NCBI GenBank assembly: GCA_947462335.1
Contig: OX381721.1
Location: 41,194,488-41,258,487 of the forward strand
Reading direction: 5' to 3'
Origin: Harmothoe impar
Taxonomy: Eukaryota > Annelida > Polychaeta > Phyllodocida > Polynoidae
DNA: 64,000 bases
The position numbers were made by a program, and so were the translations under genes. Position 1 is the first letter of the stretch. Each line of letters starts with the position of its first letter. Below are positions 50,039-64,000 of the stretch, one piece after another. Below the pieces are notes generated by a model. That model was not told the DNA's origin and ran no database searches. It saw only the letters and a program-made list of their open reading frames with translations.

Positions 50039-51814
50039 TGGAAGTGAAGAGAAGGCATCTTTAGAAGCATCTAAAAGCAAGAAACCCAGGTTAACCGTTA
50101 CCCAGAGAGGGTCGTCAGGGGAATCGATGTGGCTTTTTAAAAGATGAAAGAGTAGGAAAGAAAACAAATGAAAAGACGTGGGAAATGCGACGAGATAGGC
50201 TTTGGGTGTGATATAGCAATTAGCTAGTTGAAATATTGCATAATGCATCCCCAAAGTGTCTAAATGTGTTCAATTGTCCAAGATGGCGTCCAAGATCAAA
50301 CCACAACTGTTAGGTCATCTTTGCGTTACGTATTTGTATAATTTGCGCTGATTCACCCTTAGATGTTTCGCCTAATAGGTTTTGTCCGCCAGAATAATTA
50401 TTTACCCTTCCCTCACGCAGCAACAGTAACACCACATCACCCTTACACCTACACCCTACACACACCACGCACCAGTGTCTCACTCTGTATAGATGCACCA
50501 GGGTCGGTGACATAGGGATTTCTCACCTGTAAAAAGACGCTATAGTTTCTGGGTCAGTCTCACTTAGACTCAGACCTCCAGGAATGTGGATTATGTCAGC
50601 ACTATGTATAAGAGAATAAGGCAGCCTAGAGGGTGGACGAAAAGGTGTCTTCCATCATGACACTTGTGAAGTCAGTTCAAATAGCTATGAATAGGACTCG
50701 CATGCTGACGACTGGAAGCGTATATAGATTGATGACAAATTGATCGCCTCTACCCCTAACTGTACCTTCCAGTGACCTCCATCCTCAAGCATTATGGTCG
50801 AATATTAAATGTATCATGCTTTGCATATAATAATTATTGTACGCCACGAGTCACGCTCCATTTATTAAGTAACATTTCGTGGACTTTTTATTACTATGCA
50901 CTAGCACATGCCCCAGCCCCCTCCCACCAATTTACAATGCCAGTGACATAGACACATGGTTTAATACCTATGATGTTCATAAAAAAGGTATTGACATAGA
51001 TTATCGCAATCCTATCAAGTTCCCTCATACAAAATCGTTAGATGCCTCTTTTTCTTTTGATTACAAAAAAACACACGAAAAGAAACTGGTCCAAGTGTCT
51101 TCAATCTAGATCAAAATAACCGAACAGTGAGATTGATACGACGTTACTGTTATGGATGGGTTCACATCAAAGCTAACTATATATATCATGGACATGGAAG
51201 GTTACCCATGGTGCTATTATAACTATCTATTTGATTGGATAAATATATAAAGCACCCATGTAAATGGACGCAAGGTCTGCCATCTTATCATGTTCATCTA
51301 ACTGTATCTGCCAATAATGTTAGAACAATATCATGGTATGTGGGAAAATCCTCAGGTTGATATCCTGTTCAACTCTGAATAGTCCCATGGTATCCAATTA
51401 AGACTTACAGCATGAAGCCAACAAATTGTCTAGTACACTTGGCTATACCTCCTCCATCAGCTTTGGTCCAATTACATCTGCCCTCATGAAGTTGATAGTG
51501 TACCATTTAATTTGGATATTCTTTGTATCCCTACATTTGATCACGGCTTTTTACTCAATTAGGCATATTAAAAAATAACTGGAGGAGCAGTTAGAATTCA
51601 TCTTAAAATATAAGCATAATATCCCCATCCTTTCAACAATTTAAACCCTCCACATTTCTACATGCACTGTTCTCCAGCCGTCTCTGGGCATTGGCAGTTA
51701 CGTGGATCAGCTCCCGGGGCAGGATCGCGTGTAGAAATGTTGCCTTTTGCTAAGGTATACATTTGAATTTGAGTACTTCAACTCACAACATGCAAACCAG
51801 AGTAACGGCCATAC

Positions 51815-51832
51815 ACTTCCGGTGTGACGTCA
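51815..51832 (+). promoter_or_regulatory. Adjacent ETS and CRE sites
   Basis: ACTTCCGG (an ETS site on the minus strand) is followed two bases later by a perfect TGACGTCA. This pairing is common in broadly active animal promoters. No transcript start is visible. Confidence 0.3.
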
Positions 51833-54800
51833 TAAAGTAGTACTATCCCTCGTATCTGAGCAAAGAACTATTTTTCTAAAGAAGCTAATTACATTAAAAA
51901 AAAATTGCATAATCCTTTTCACATCATTTCTAATCATATAATTCATATGTCTGATTATGCACATTGTTATGTTAAAATTAAACTCTTATTGGAATCCCTG
52001 CATTGTACTGTATTGTACTATTTGTGGCGTATATATTGTAGTTTTACACTTTGGACTGGATTGCTGCTACTAGAATGTACATACCAACTTGTATTTGACA
52101 GTACATTATTCTACATACAATACAGGTCAACTCACTGTGAATGCATTTACCATTATGGCCATCAGAGATAATAATAACGCACCACTGATCTCATATACCA
52201 ACCTTCATCCCACCTCACCCCTTCTCATCCCTCTATTCACTGCCAACTTATCCTTTGACTAGAAAGATACCCACCTAAATACTCCATCGTACAGGACCAT
52301 TATGTCAAGTACCTAGATTTAGGAACCTGAAGGTTAGGATCTTCCAGCTGACCTGGAATCAGTATATAGGCCCCAGAAAAGACGAAATATTTTATTTCAA
52401 TTTTATTTCAATTTTTCACGATGCTGATGTGGGCCGACACAGTGCTCACACTTCGCACATCATTAAAATTAAGGCGCCTGCCCCCAGGGATGTGGTAGGG
52501 TGTGTGTCTTGGCAGGGGGGGGGTGGGGTGGAGAGAATGCATGCATGCAGGGAGCAACGGAGTGCAAAGGGAGGTGTGGGGGAAGGGGGTATAGGCACCA
52601 GCAATGCATGACGTTTTATGTTCAGAGCTAATATTGCTCAACATCTGTAAATGTTTTATTTTTTTCTCCAATTTAGGATTTATGACATAATGACCATAAC
52701 CCTTTCTTGTCATGCCATTTTGTAGAGAGACCATACATTTTTCTTTATTGATACAGACACGTTATACATAGTTAAGACAGGGCATTGGCAATGAAATGAT
52801 ACATCAATGCATGGAAGGAATATGAGACATTATAGAACACATAATTGCTGTGAACACATAAATTGTCATAAAGGGGAGGGGAGGAATGTAAGGAAGGCAA
52901 CCTGAGGGAAGAAGAAGTCCAATGCAGGGGCAGGGGTAGAAAACGTTTGGAAGCGTGCAGGTTAAGATGGCTGGAGTGATATAATACATGTACATAGACA
53001 GACAGGGACAGACAGACAGACAGGGACTGTAGGGGATGGGGTGCTGTGCATGTTAGGTAGTCATGGTTGAGTAGGTAGACAGACCCAGCTCTGACCGTGC
53101 TCTGGGTGCATGCCAACCCACACCACCCCTCAGCCCTCTTTCCCACACTCCCCTCCTCACCCCCTGCCCAACACCTAAACACCCCCTCCCCATTACTAAC
53201 ACCTCCAGGTGATCTGCATTTAGGTATTTGCCCCTTTCCCCTGTCATAATAGTACCTGGGCCGAGCCATGTTGGCAGGTAGAAGGTCCTTTGTAGCGTGG
53301 TCTCCTCCATGGTGTGGATAAGGTACCTAAATATGTGTTGCACAGAGGACATATAGATCATAGGAGATAATTAGGGATATAGCATGCAGGGGTGGAGGAG
53401 GGGGTGTATGTTATCTCGTGAGGTAGGGGGACCATGCTAGGAATGTCCAGTGGTTTGAGTGAGGGGAAGAGGGGAGAAAGTGTGGCTTTGGAGCGGGGGT
53501 ATGTACATGCACATGGGATCCAGAAGTGGTGGGCTGTGAGGCCCACATGCCCATATTGGGGCACCTTATTAATATAAACAGGCATTGGGCTACATGAAGA
53601 GCATTTTTATACCATTAATCTTATGCTCTTCTTCATCTTATATTCAGAAATCTTAAGATATTTTAATATGACAGAGGATAAATAATTCTGAAGAAAGCAG
53701 TGACTGATTTTTGTTCATGACAACTAAGTGTCAATTGTAATTCCTGGGTTACATACCAGGTACTTATTACCACCATCAAATCCTCCAGAAAAAAGTCTAG
53801 CCAGACATGCACCTGTACCTCATCCATCCCCACTCTCTACTATCTTCTTACAATATGCCCAAAACCACAGGGGTAGTATTTGTTCTAAAGGGTGTGATTT
53901 GGCAATGCAAACTTACCCAATCCTCCTTTGCTCTCAGGCCCCCTCCCCCACCCCTGAATAACTACCTCATGAACAGTAGGCGCCCACATCAAAGCATATC
54001 CCTGTGATCGTGGTAATTGCCACAATAACCACACATTAAATCCCAGGGATATAAACCCATTGAGTCTGGTGATTATTTTCCATTAGCTCTATTTTTTTCA
54101 ACACTTTTCCTAAATTGATGCTGGGCATGTTTGCCTATTACCCTGGCGCATAGCCTAATGCCATCAAAACCCTATCCTAACTTTTATTTGAATCCTTATT
54201 TCTATTTTCTTATTCCGTATTGATCCTGAAAATCCATCATTCTTTCTTTAAATTTTGATTATTTTTATTTTACCACAGAAACTAGGTCACTGGGGACGCC
54301 TGGCTTGTGTAATTGGTGTAATTAAATCGATTGATCCAGAGAAATAAAATATTAACTAGAGTTTTCAAAGAAATGGGGATGTATTCACGTTTCAGTTGCC
54401 AGGTCAAAGCCTTGTTCAATCAGAATTTCTCTCCGTCTACATTGATTTCAGATACAGATACATTAGACTTTGGACTTTCAAAAAAGGAGAAACTAGGGTT
54501 TTTAGGGTTAAGCACTGACTTACCCTAAAGCCTGACCTTAGGGTACCTAAATTACTACGCAGATAGGGTTTGCTAATACTGAGCACAGAATTAGGCGCCA
54601 GTCCGTACATGGCAGGTGGTATGCAAAGTTCATGTCCTTAATTTGACTCTTGTTAAGTAATGAAAACTAATGAAGATTGTATTTTGCGTTTTAGGGCCCA
54701 GTTCCTATCACCTGTTCCTTTGAACATAACCACTTCTAATTACGTTTTTCCCCAGCCGTGACTTTGAAAGTAGACTGGGTCAAATTTATGGGAAAGTGCT

Positions 54801-57348
54801 AGAATGCATGAACTTGATTCTCTCACAAATAAAGAACAGAACGATTCCAAACTGTTCCATATATAATACAGAGGGACACATTTAACTTGTTTACCCCCAG
54901 GTATGTGTTTTGATGTTCATCATTTTCCTCATTTATCCACACATAAATAGGAGGTTTCATGTATAACAGCTCGTAAAGCAATGATTATAATCCATTAAGA
55001 TTATATAAATGTGTATGCTCTAGTTTGTTGTTGCTCCCCACCCATACATTTTAACTGCAGGTTTCACATAACACATTTTATGGCAACAGATTAAAACGTA
55101 TAGGTCACTAAATCTAGGGGAAGCAGGAAAGCCTTTCTCGTTGTTTCCCTACGATCCTGTTAAGTTATATAACGCATACACATGCATACACATAATTAAT
55201 TATTTGATTTACTGGCTCTTTAAGAGTGAATGGGATCAAGGTTAGGGCAAACATTACAGTTAAAATGGTACTTACACATTCCAATATAGGATTATCGAAA
55301 ATAATGAGAGAGCAGCTAGAACTACCTCAAGATTTATGACCTAGTAATTTTGTTGTAAGAAGAATCCTTGTCTCTAGATGTCTACACCTGCTGAAATGTA
55401 TACTATCTAGAGGCAGGCCACCAAGTGCAAATCTATAACACTTGGACAAGTTCTATGGCTTTGGTATCTAGGCTATTATAGAAGGATTTAGGTCTACTTG
55501 TTCCGCGGTGCCATATTCTTCCATATTCTATCTTGTGCAAACATGATGTACTCTCACCTGGTCCGTCTCCCAGCAGCCTTTGAGGATAATACCCTTCAAA
55601 TTGGCCCTTCCCAAAAATCTAATACATCTTATAATCTGAGTGCAATACGAAGTACGTTTTGAGGTTTCTAGTGTCTGAAGTGTCCAGTGCAAATACAAAA
55701 GAAATTGGGTGGGTTCTACCATAAGACTATTCTTTACATTTCAAGGATTGATGGATAGTGGCTATTGATAATGGATAATTATTACACACGTATTATCATT
55801 GTTCATATTCAACTTGGGATCCCAAAAAACTGCATTGTCACACATTTTCCTCTTAGCTTCCAACCCATACATTTCAGAGGATGTTGTGTTATTTGAGGGG
55901 ACATTACTAACATACTACTGCATTGCACAACATGTAGAAGGGGAAACCAAGCTATATTTAGTATACATTACATATTTGGATAAATGAAAGTATTTCATAA
56001 TGTTCTCTTCACTTCAAATGTGAATTTCCAATCAAAGTTTTTCTTAAAATTTCTTCTGATCCCCATAGTTGCACACCATTTTTAACCCTTGGTAAAAACG
56101 CAGGACCATAAAAAAAAAAAAAATATTATTTGATATGAGGTGATGCTGTCAGCACAGGCGGTGATGAGTATTTGCTCTCGCCGACAGGTTAGTTTGACTT
56201 GGTGGGAGGCTTGAGGAGGTCCTTGTTTGCTCCTGAAGTTTTGAAAACAAATACCTGCAGACAAGCCTGGCAGGCAGAGGGATAGTCTGCAGCTCCTTCA
56301 GAAGCCCCTTTTTGGTTTGACTTGTTTTATTTTTAGAGAGGGGTATAGTATGATATAGCTATATCAGGTTAGTAGAGATGTGGGAATATGGGACAAGAGG
56401 AAAACTGAGTGTTCCTACCTTATTTTTTTTTAGAAAATTGGATTCATAGCTTTCACAATTTAAATCATCAATCTAGTTTGTCTTTCTGTGAACTGGTGTG
56501 TGCAATGTGATTCATTTTTCTCCCCTTCTCTTTGCATCATGTGACTTAAGACCTTTAGCACTAATTCCTTAGACATCAACTGATCAAGCTGTTATAGGGA
56601 TGGCATGTCAATTACCCATTTACAACAAATGAGGTGTTTACCCCCATTATGCCTGGTCCTAGTCCTAGACATCAAAGCGGAGACCCGATAGTAACTTTAA
56701 AGGTATCAGGTAATTTTCCATACACATGATGCCAACCTCTTGGCCATCATCCATTACATTGTTACCTGTCTATGTTACAGTATGGGATAGCATCTTTGCA
56801 ATATATTCCTTTCCTATGTTATGAACATGTGCCGTTTTTATCCATGTTATGTGGTAAAATGCATCCCGAACCACATATATAAACAACGGTCTACATGTTT
56901 GGATTCTTCTGAAGGATATATTATACAGATGACAATGACATAAGGGGATAACACCAACACACAAAAGGGATTGTTCATAGTTTCCAGATGAGATAGAACA
57001 ATACCCGTGGTATAAAAACACTGTATTTCTTTGCATAAGAGTGATAAGGCTTTATCCCCTCCCCAAGCTATGCCCCTCAGCTGTTTTACTGGTGTTGTTG
57101 CTAAACTATGTCCCCACCAACTGATTCACAGCTTCTCTCTCAGTCACTTTAAAGCTAGGGATATACTACCATTGTGGAAAGTTCCTGTAATTATCACTCC
57201 ATTGGCACGATTCGGAAGGGATGCCCTTCCAGGCTGAATCTAAATTGATAAACTGTACTGGACATGTCTATATTGATTCTAAACCTCTCACATAAGCAAC
57301 TACTCCAGACCATGATTTAGCAGTATAGATGTTCCAGGCTGGTTTCTT

Positions 57349-57480
57349 CAGGTGCAGTTTACCTGGTAGATCTATCAGTTCAGGTGGGTTCAGGTGAGTG
57401 CAGTCCAGGGTGAGGGGGTGTGGTGGGCCAGCATGCATTGCCATGCCAACAGGTGAACAGGTGAGGTGAAAACACACCTG
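57349..57480. promoter_or_regulatory. Cluster of six CAGGTG E-boxes
   Basis: CAGGTG occurs at 57349, 57381, 57391, 57450 and 57458, and CACCTG at 57475. CAGGTG is the core bound by Snail/ZEB repressors and by E-protein dimers. Six in 132 bp is well above chance for a 6-mer, so an enhancer or silencer is possible. Confidence 0.35.
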
Positions 57481-59293
57481 TCTATAACACACCCTCCTCA
57501 GCTACCTGACACATACACTATCCTTTATATTACATGTTTTCTATCTGGTCTTTGATTGTGGGTGGATCATAGAACTTTATTCCTCCCCACGCGCATCTCT
57601 CGAGGAAATGACATGGACCAAAAGGAAATGTGTAGCAAAAAGAGCTATGGGAAAAAGTAAATGGCCGTAGTGCTCAGGGGAAGGGACGGAAGAGTCTGCT
57701 AATACTGCATTTAGGTGTGTTAAACCTAGATTGCCTGGAATACCAGAACTGCAATATCGATGGGTCATGGAAGTTAGTGCTTTGAACCCTGGATCCAGGC
57801 CCCACCCTGCCCCCCTCCTACCCCTGCAACACCCTATACCCCATAGAGATAGTAACTTCATCAGTGATGCAGGTTTTAGATGCTAATCAGTGACATGAAA
57901 AAGATTCGGACACAGATATTAATTATTCTTCAGATTTGGAACCCATGCCACCCATGGCCTTTGTGATGGATGTAGCTTATAACAAATCACCCTCATCATG
58001 GGAGGTAGTATGGAACTTGTATAGATAGCTCCCAGGGGCGTCAATTTTAATAGAAGGCTACACGAAAAGTGTAGATTAAATACACTTTAGTGTGATGAAT
58101 AAAATAAAACATTATGCCAACGCCCAAGCTATCAACTGCAGATATGTGCCTCATATAATGGTAGCGTTTTGTGCATTCAAGTACTGTTTTAGTGTTTTCC
58201 TTTCCAAATGGAGAGGGATTACACCATATTAAAGGCAGCATTTATATGTTTTGGACATGTATAGTCCCTCAAAATGATGATAATTATACTACCAATTGTT
58301 GTCTACTTCAAAAGGAACGTTTTGCAATGTACACAGACTATAAATAATTATATACAAAAGGTTAAAGTGTATTTCCTACGTCCCTATACCTTTAACAACA
58401 ACAGGCATAATAAACAAAAGCATATTTTGAGCTTTTAACTGGAGTATCACATTTCACAAAGAGATGAGACTGTATTGAAAGACAGTGTGAGCTATTGTGT
58501 GATGAATCGTCTTTTTCTTACGCATTCTTTGCATAAAAGAAACTCTAATGCCCAAGGATATGCTGTCGAAGACAGATAGAGTATCTCTAGGCAAATTAAC
58601 TGGAGACACATGAGAAAAATTATTATGTATGTCAACAGTTTAAAGGGCTTGTTCCTGAGGGCACGTACCACCTTTATAACCTTATGTCAACATTCCTCTC
58701 CCAGCCAGAGGGGAATGTATTTTCCCTGAGAAAACCACATGAAGGACAGAAACGTTAATTGAAAATCCATGTTTGCCAAAAGATTATTGTTCTTTGTGTG
58801 TAACCTGGATGGCCCGATGAGATAAAACGTAGTGTTAACATTTTCTGTGAATGAATTGAGACCTTCAGGGTGTGTCTACACACATTATGATGTGTATAAG
58901 GACATGGGGTCTTCCTCGAGGAATCTCGATTTTAGAGGAGGTATTTCCTTAAAGACGTGTATATCACTATTATGGCTAACTCTATGTGCATACTTTAATC
59001 AGACATTGTAACTTATGATGCATTTGTCGTTTGTGTATGTACACACGTCTCAGCATGCGCATACTACATGTATAAGAGAATACCATGTAGAGTGCGCATG
59101 CCCTGAACAAGTTCACACCAATTGAACTGGAGTAGCTGTATGGGGAAATAGGATGATGAATATATCCTTGCATGCCATTTCCAGGGACTTCAATGCACTT
59201 TTGGTATAAATAAAGTGGACCTAAAATCCTAAACTAAATGCAACCCTGGATTTGCGTCCAACCATACAATACCCTGATATGGTAAAGTGTCCT

Positions 59294-59356
59294 CACGTGA
59301 CCAGCACTTGTACAAAATGGCGTCCTGGTGACCACAAGGGACACTGACGCATGCGC
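59294..59356. promoter_or_regulatory. Candidate TATA-less promoter motifs
   Basis: CACGTGA (59294-59300, USF/bHLH type), CAAAATGGCG (59313-59322, YY1 type) and GCATGCGCAG (59349-59358, NRF1 type) lie within 65 bp. These three together mark many ubiquitous promoters. A distal FBXL7 5' exon or an unrecognised transcript could start here. Confidence 0.3.
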
Positions 59357-59595
59357 AGAATGTCAGTATATTCACTCCCAGCCTGACCACTAAACAACCA
59401 GTGGTGTGAGCTCTGGACATTTCAATGCCAATTATCCTCTTTAGAGCCCACCACAAAAGTGTGCACATGGAGGAACTTCTGGGTGCACCTTGTCGTGTGT
59501 GCTTCCTGAGTCTCACCCTAAGAGGACCAACATCAGCAATGCAGTATGGGTCTTTGACACCAGAAGGAACCATAAACTATATCATAATAAAGTGC

Positions 59596-59813
59596 TTAAC
59601 CCTTTAAGGGTGCGTCGCATAGTGTTTTTATAAATGTGATATGAACTTAATCATTCTGATGTATAATGCTGACGCCACCATGTAGACACACGCGCAAGAT
59701 CGGTATCATGCATGAATGCAGCTTGGCAATAGACTCGCCGGGACTCCATTCATGTATCATGGCGACCAAGAGGATGGCACATTAAAGCACCATGCGAGCC
59801 TTAACTGGTTAAA
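59596..59813. mobile_element. MITE family copy C, about 218 bp
   Basis: The ends are TTAACCCTTTAAGGGTGCGT and, reversed, TTTAACCAGTTAAGGCTCGC. Internal CATGAATGCAGC and ATCATGGCGACCAAGAGG align with copies A and B, as does ATTAAAGCACCATG near the right end. Confidence 0.75.
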
Positions 59814-62800
59814 TACTTCTATGGGAAGGTTAGGACTATGCTGTCCGGGAAGGAGAGAAGGTGCTCGGACCTTGGGTCACTAATTGTATATATTATACAT
59901 ACAATAAGTATTGTGATGGAACGACAAGACAAACAGGTGTTGGCAAGTACAGCTGAGGTGGAAATAGCTGCGGTCAAAGTGGTATTTGCTCGTGGGTTGA
60001 AGAGAGAACCAAAGATCCTCCCATTTGCACTATACATGAGTGTACACTTTCTGTATTTTAACGACAGATCATAGCCCCCTGGTAAACCTAACTATCTACA
60101 TAATTATACCATTTTTTAACTTGGTCGTTCACATCCCCTCTGTGGCAAATCTGCACTTGGTCGGTCCCTTTGAGATGTTCATAAGAAACAGATGCCTTCA
60201 TAACAATGAACAATCTGATGAGGCCTACACCCATAGAGCTTGGACTGTATATCTAAGCAGGCGAGCAATGTGTTATAGTGCAACTTGCTATCAACCTTCG
60301 GAATACCTTCAGGGTTGGACATGTATATCTATAGATACATGTACTATTTTTTCGAATAATGTTAGTGACTTTGATTAAGTGTTCATTAAATCAATACGCA
60401 TTTGAATACAAGTTGGTGTCCATAAATAGTGATGATGGATAACGTGGTTGTACTTTGTCCAATGTGTAAGAATCACGCAGCCCCTCGTATTCATGAGTGC
60501 CGGTAGCGCCCTCCTGTGTGTCGCAATCACACTACAAGAGATATGATGGTCGTCGTGCTAAAGCTGCACCCATACCCCACCTGGTGAGCAAAATGTGCAG
60601 TTACCGTACGAGTTAGCTCCACTGTGGCGCCACCTGTCATAAACTGAAGGAGGTGTGTTCGAGTCTAACGAATGATCCAGTCCTGGCCAAATCCTACTAC
60701 TGGATAATTACAATCATCACGTGCTAACGCTGCGACACAATTTAAGGGACAACATTTACATTGCAGCAAATACTCCCTTCACCATCTGAATGACTTAAGA
60801 AGAGTGACCTTTCTAGGAGGTTTTCATGATAAATATTTGCGAATTTCCGAATCTAAAAGATGGATTGATTTCTACATGATTTTAGTAATTATCGCATTTA
60901 GAAAAGATCACTCGTCCTTGCCAATCAGTCTATAATAATCATTATACTGTTGCACGATAACACAAACCAATATACCGTAAATTTAATTAGGTTGGTGAAA
61001 CTGCGCAAGGCATTTGGACTGTATGTATGGAATCATTTATAACAGAAAGATGATGGTAGTTATCGTACTTATCAGTCAGGAAATCATAATGGTATACTTA
61101 TCAGTCATCAGGGATAAACACTCACCTAAAATCAAGGGAATATAAGGAGAAGACATAAGTACATGTAGCAAGGCACAATGAAGCACATAGTATCAACACA
61201 CATAGAATCCGGCATAGAACATTCTGGTTCAAGATAGGATTTTAAAAGAAATATTCATGTTTATGGTGTAATGATTATGGCGGTATTTTGTAATCGTAGG
61301 CCTTATACACTGTAACTTACGAGTAGGACTCGTTTTCACCATGAAGTGACTATCTGCAAATTGCGTGAACATATTACATATAAAATGCTAACAGCAAAGA
61401 AACATATAATTATTGTGATAGTATCTTCAGCTGGCATTGTAGTTTGATTCACCTGCACATTTAATTTAGCACATACTAGATACTAAGACATTATGTGAAT
61501 ACAAAGTATAACTATTGAAGTTTCAATATCAAAATACAAACGCAGCATTCAATAGTGATATCAAACATCTCTAGCGTTATATTTTAGGTCTAAATATGGT
61601 AGTATAAAGTTCTATGCAATGGAAGCGTGGAAACGCGATGCCTGATAAGCTTGGTTATACTTGTAGGGAGTCATCCAGAAAACTATCATAAGTCAGTTAT
61701 TCACCATAGGTGTAAGTAAGCAAAACCAAGTCTAAGACTGAATGAGGGCAAGCACAAAAAGTGTAAAATGTGGCGGGGACGACACAGTTTGGAAGTGAAT
61801 ATAGCTTTGCTATAATTTAGCCATCAATAGCTAACTGTATTAGCGATATCCAAAACCATAATTGGAGATATGGTTATATGCATGATAAGCGATTAAGAAA
61901 TTGTAAATCCCCAGCACAATGTAGTACCAAAGACGGTTATGCAATTCATCCACCCTCCTATCTGTATGTACACTATAAAATCTAGACGTATATACATCAT
62001 GCACATTTGGCTGAAATCAAGAGCGGAAGCCCAAATTAATTAAATTAATCAAAATGAGTATAAGTATGTACATGACAACGCAAATAATAAGTCCATGTAT
62101 ATGGACTAAGTTGACATGCAAAGAAATGGTATGAATGGTTGGTAATCACACCTTGTTGGTCTGTGAGTAATGTGGGTGTAGAGGATCCTGATACCTTGGA
62201 GACCCCTGTAACAGCAACACATACAGTGGTGTAAGTCCTTTGTCTATTTGTTCAGAGGTGTGTAACTCCTCCCATGTCGTCAATGGTAATTTACCGTTAG
62301 CGCATGGGAACTAGATGGTTAATATGAAATCGGAAGTCCCTCTTGTGTCCTGTAATATCTTATTTCTAGTCTGATATATAGATAATATATCCACCTTGGA
62401 GTCTTGACACCGTTATATGTAACGTCTATACATACATACACGGGGGTATACCACACACATGTATGTGTGAGTTGTAAGGAAAGTGGAATGTGTTAGTGGG
62501 GAGGTTAGTCTGTATGGGGAGTGTGGGCATGGATGGGTGACGAGGGATACACGCCATAAATGAGTTATGTGAGAGAGGGTATAAGGCCGAAGACTTCAGT
62601 CATTCAGCATAGACAGGAATTCCTCCATGGTCGCGGGGCATGGACAATAGTTGGTGGGTCTTTAACAGGGTGGGGTGGGGGAGGAGGGGTATTGGCCCCT
62701 CCAGCAAGTAATGGTTTGGAATCAAATAACAATAATGTATACCTGTTTGATATAATACCACAATAATGGCTTTGTTGAGTAAATGGTATATGACAATCAC

Positions 62801-64000
62801 CTATCTATTTAAAAAAAAAGACGTTTCTAAAATGAACTCATTTCCATTGTTAGACCATAGAAATATCGAAGACAGGCTATACATAATTATTCTGTATATG
62901 GTTAACTACATTTTATCATAATCATTGGACACATCCGCTATTCCCAGCTACCAGATCTCTGTCCCTCCGGTGTCTACTATTAACCAGGCAACAGGCACAC
63001 AGTACGGCTGTGTCACCTACACCTAGTTCAGCCCACGAACACCAGGGGGCAGCAGCAGTCAATAGGATGTCTCAGCACCCCTGCATGCCGCACCTGATTA
63101 CGTTAAACCTCCATAGAGATCCAGAACAGGTAATTCCTGGTATACCTGACCCCTTGACACTCACTATGCCACATAGGTTGCACCCCCGCCCCACCAGTCT
63201 AATGCCTCTAACCCTCCCACAACCCTGCCAGCTATAGGATATCCACCACCAGTGTAAATATCTATGTATCAACTTTATGTCACCAATGTAAACGATCATC
63301 TCGAGATGATTGAATATAATGGTTAAGAGTTGCATTTAGTTTTGAATTAATATAGCATTATGATAATCAATATGTAAAATATGTCAGTTAGGTAAGGAGT
63401 CAGTCACCCATGTGATTGTGGATGCAGTACACCCTTCGTGGGGGGGGGGGGGGGGGGTAGGGTATGTGAACTGAACCTCCAGGTATTGGGTAGTAGTAAG
63501 ATAGTCTGTGTGTGGGCGGGGGGAGGGTAATTTCTACTATAGGAACCCCCCAGGGTTGGCTCAGATTTAATACAGGTTTTATTATCCAGATATCTAGCCT
63601 TGAGGGATTTTCTGCTTGAACTCCTGAATTGGCATCCTCAGAGGTATAGCCTCCTCTTTAGAAGCCAAAGGACCTTTTGGAGATCCTAGCATTCCTGAGT
63701 TTACTTTCCATCGTGATTTATGTTGAATTCTGTCTGCTTAGTTATGACCATGTAAAAGCCTCATTCCCATCAGAGAAAGGACATTGCATTTATATTAGTT
63801 GTACGCCGACAATAGAAGGAAAAAGAAGTTAATGTTATTCTAAGCTCAGCGAAATATAAGAAGTAGATGCAATAAATCAGATGCTACTTAACACCTAAAT
63901 AGTGTGTTGATCTATGTTCGGTCTTTGTCAATGGGTAATCACCCATAAATAGTGTTCCTTTGTAAGTTCACCTGATGTAACACAGTAGCCTAGATGTCAG
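59814..64000. other. Gene-free end of the window
   Basis: No gene, RNA or complete element is recognised. A CTCF-like motif lies at 63040-63053 and a run of about 18 G near 63440-63457. Confidence 0.45.

Larger units (their letters stand above)
50039..59595. other. Upstream region; no recognised gene
   Basis: Short open frames occur, the longest (165 codons, 52772-53269 minus) being low-complexity and repeat-derived. A GACA repeat lies near 52995-53030. Motif clusters at 51815, 57349 and 59294 are listed separately. No domain, tRNA or rRNA is seen. Confidence 0.4.

Noticed and set aside
52772..53269. 165-codon minus-strand frame
   Set aside because: Part is made by GACA and G-rich repeats, the rest has no domain or coding signature.
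54490..54570. Several TTAGGG/CCCTAA words
   Set aside because: Scattered and in both orientations, not a telomeric array.
59229..59573. 114-codon minus-strand frame
   Set aside because: Spans the motif cluster, no domain or homology recognised.

Overview
The window looks like nuclear DNA of an invertebrate animal, probably marine. Coding sequence is sparse, one gene is split by a roughly 19 kb intron with GT/AG boundaries, microsatellites and homopolymer runs are common, and many short non-autonomous DNA transposons with inverted ends are present. I see no bacterial, organellar or viral gene organisation. The only gene I can support is an orthologue of FBXL7. Its invertebrate-style long N-terminus does not by itself tell an echinoderm, hemichordate or amphioxus from a mollusc, annelid or brachiopod.

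The FBXL7 gene lies on the minus strand, with three coding exons at 41706-41463, 22521-21367 and 20374-19644. Both introns interrupt the reading frame after the first base of a codon. The joined coding sequence is 2130 nt (709 residues plus stop). It encodes a new, low-complexity N-terminal region, an F-box, and about eleven leucine-rich repeats ending in the typical FBXL7 tail. The protein should be the substrate-recognition subunit of an SCF ubiquitin ligase. Exons 2 and 3 are certain; exon 1 is an inference from phase, donor site and open frame.

Layout: 1-17.2 kb is gene-poor and carries a dense set of inverted-repeat elements: a TTAA-flanked 1.1 kb element, a foldback element made of mirrored 23-bp repeats, a second TTAA-flanked element holding a tRNA-like sequence, a TA-flanked 1 kb element, and four more palindromic or hAT/mariner-like elements. 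17.2-19.6 kb holds simple repeats, a CTCF-like motif and the probable 3' UTR. 19.6-41.7 kb is FBXL7, whose large intron contains a CTGTAAACATAC-ended MITE and one copy of a three-copy MITE family. 41.7-64 kb is upstream of the gene. It has no recognisable coding gene, but holds the other two copies of that MITE family and several motif clusters that could be promoters or enhancers.

No previously undescribed gene system is evident. The best candidates for novelty are the mirrored foldback element at about 4.5-5.3 kb and the three-copy MITE family. All element classifications rest on visible inverted ends and flanking duplications, not on database searches.
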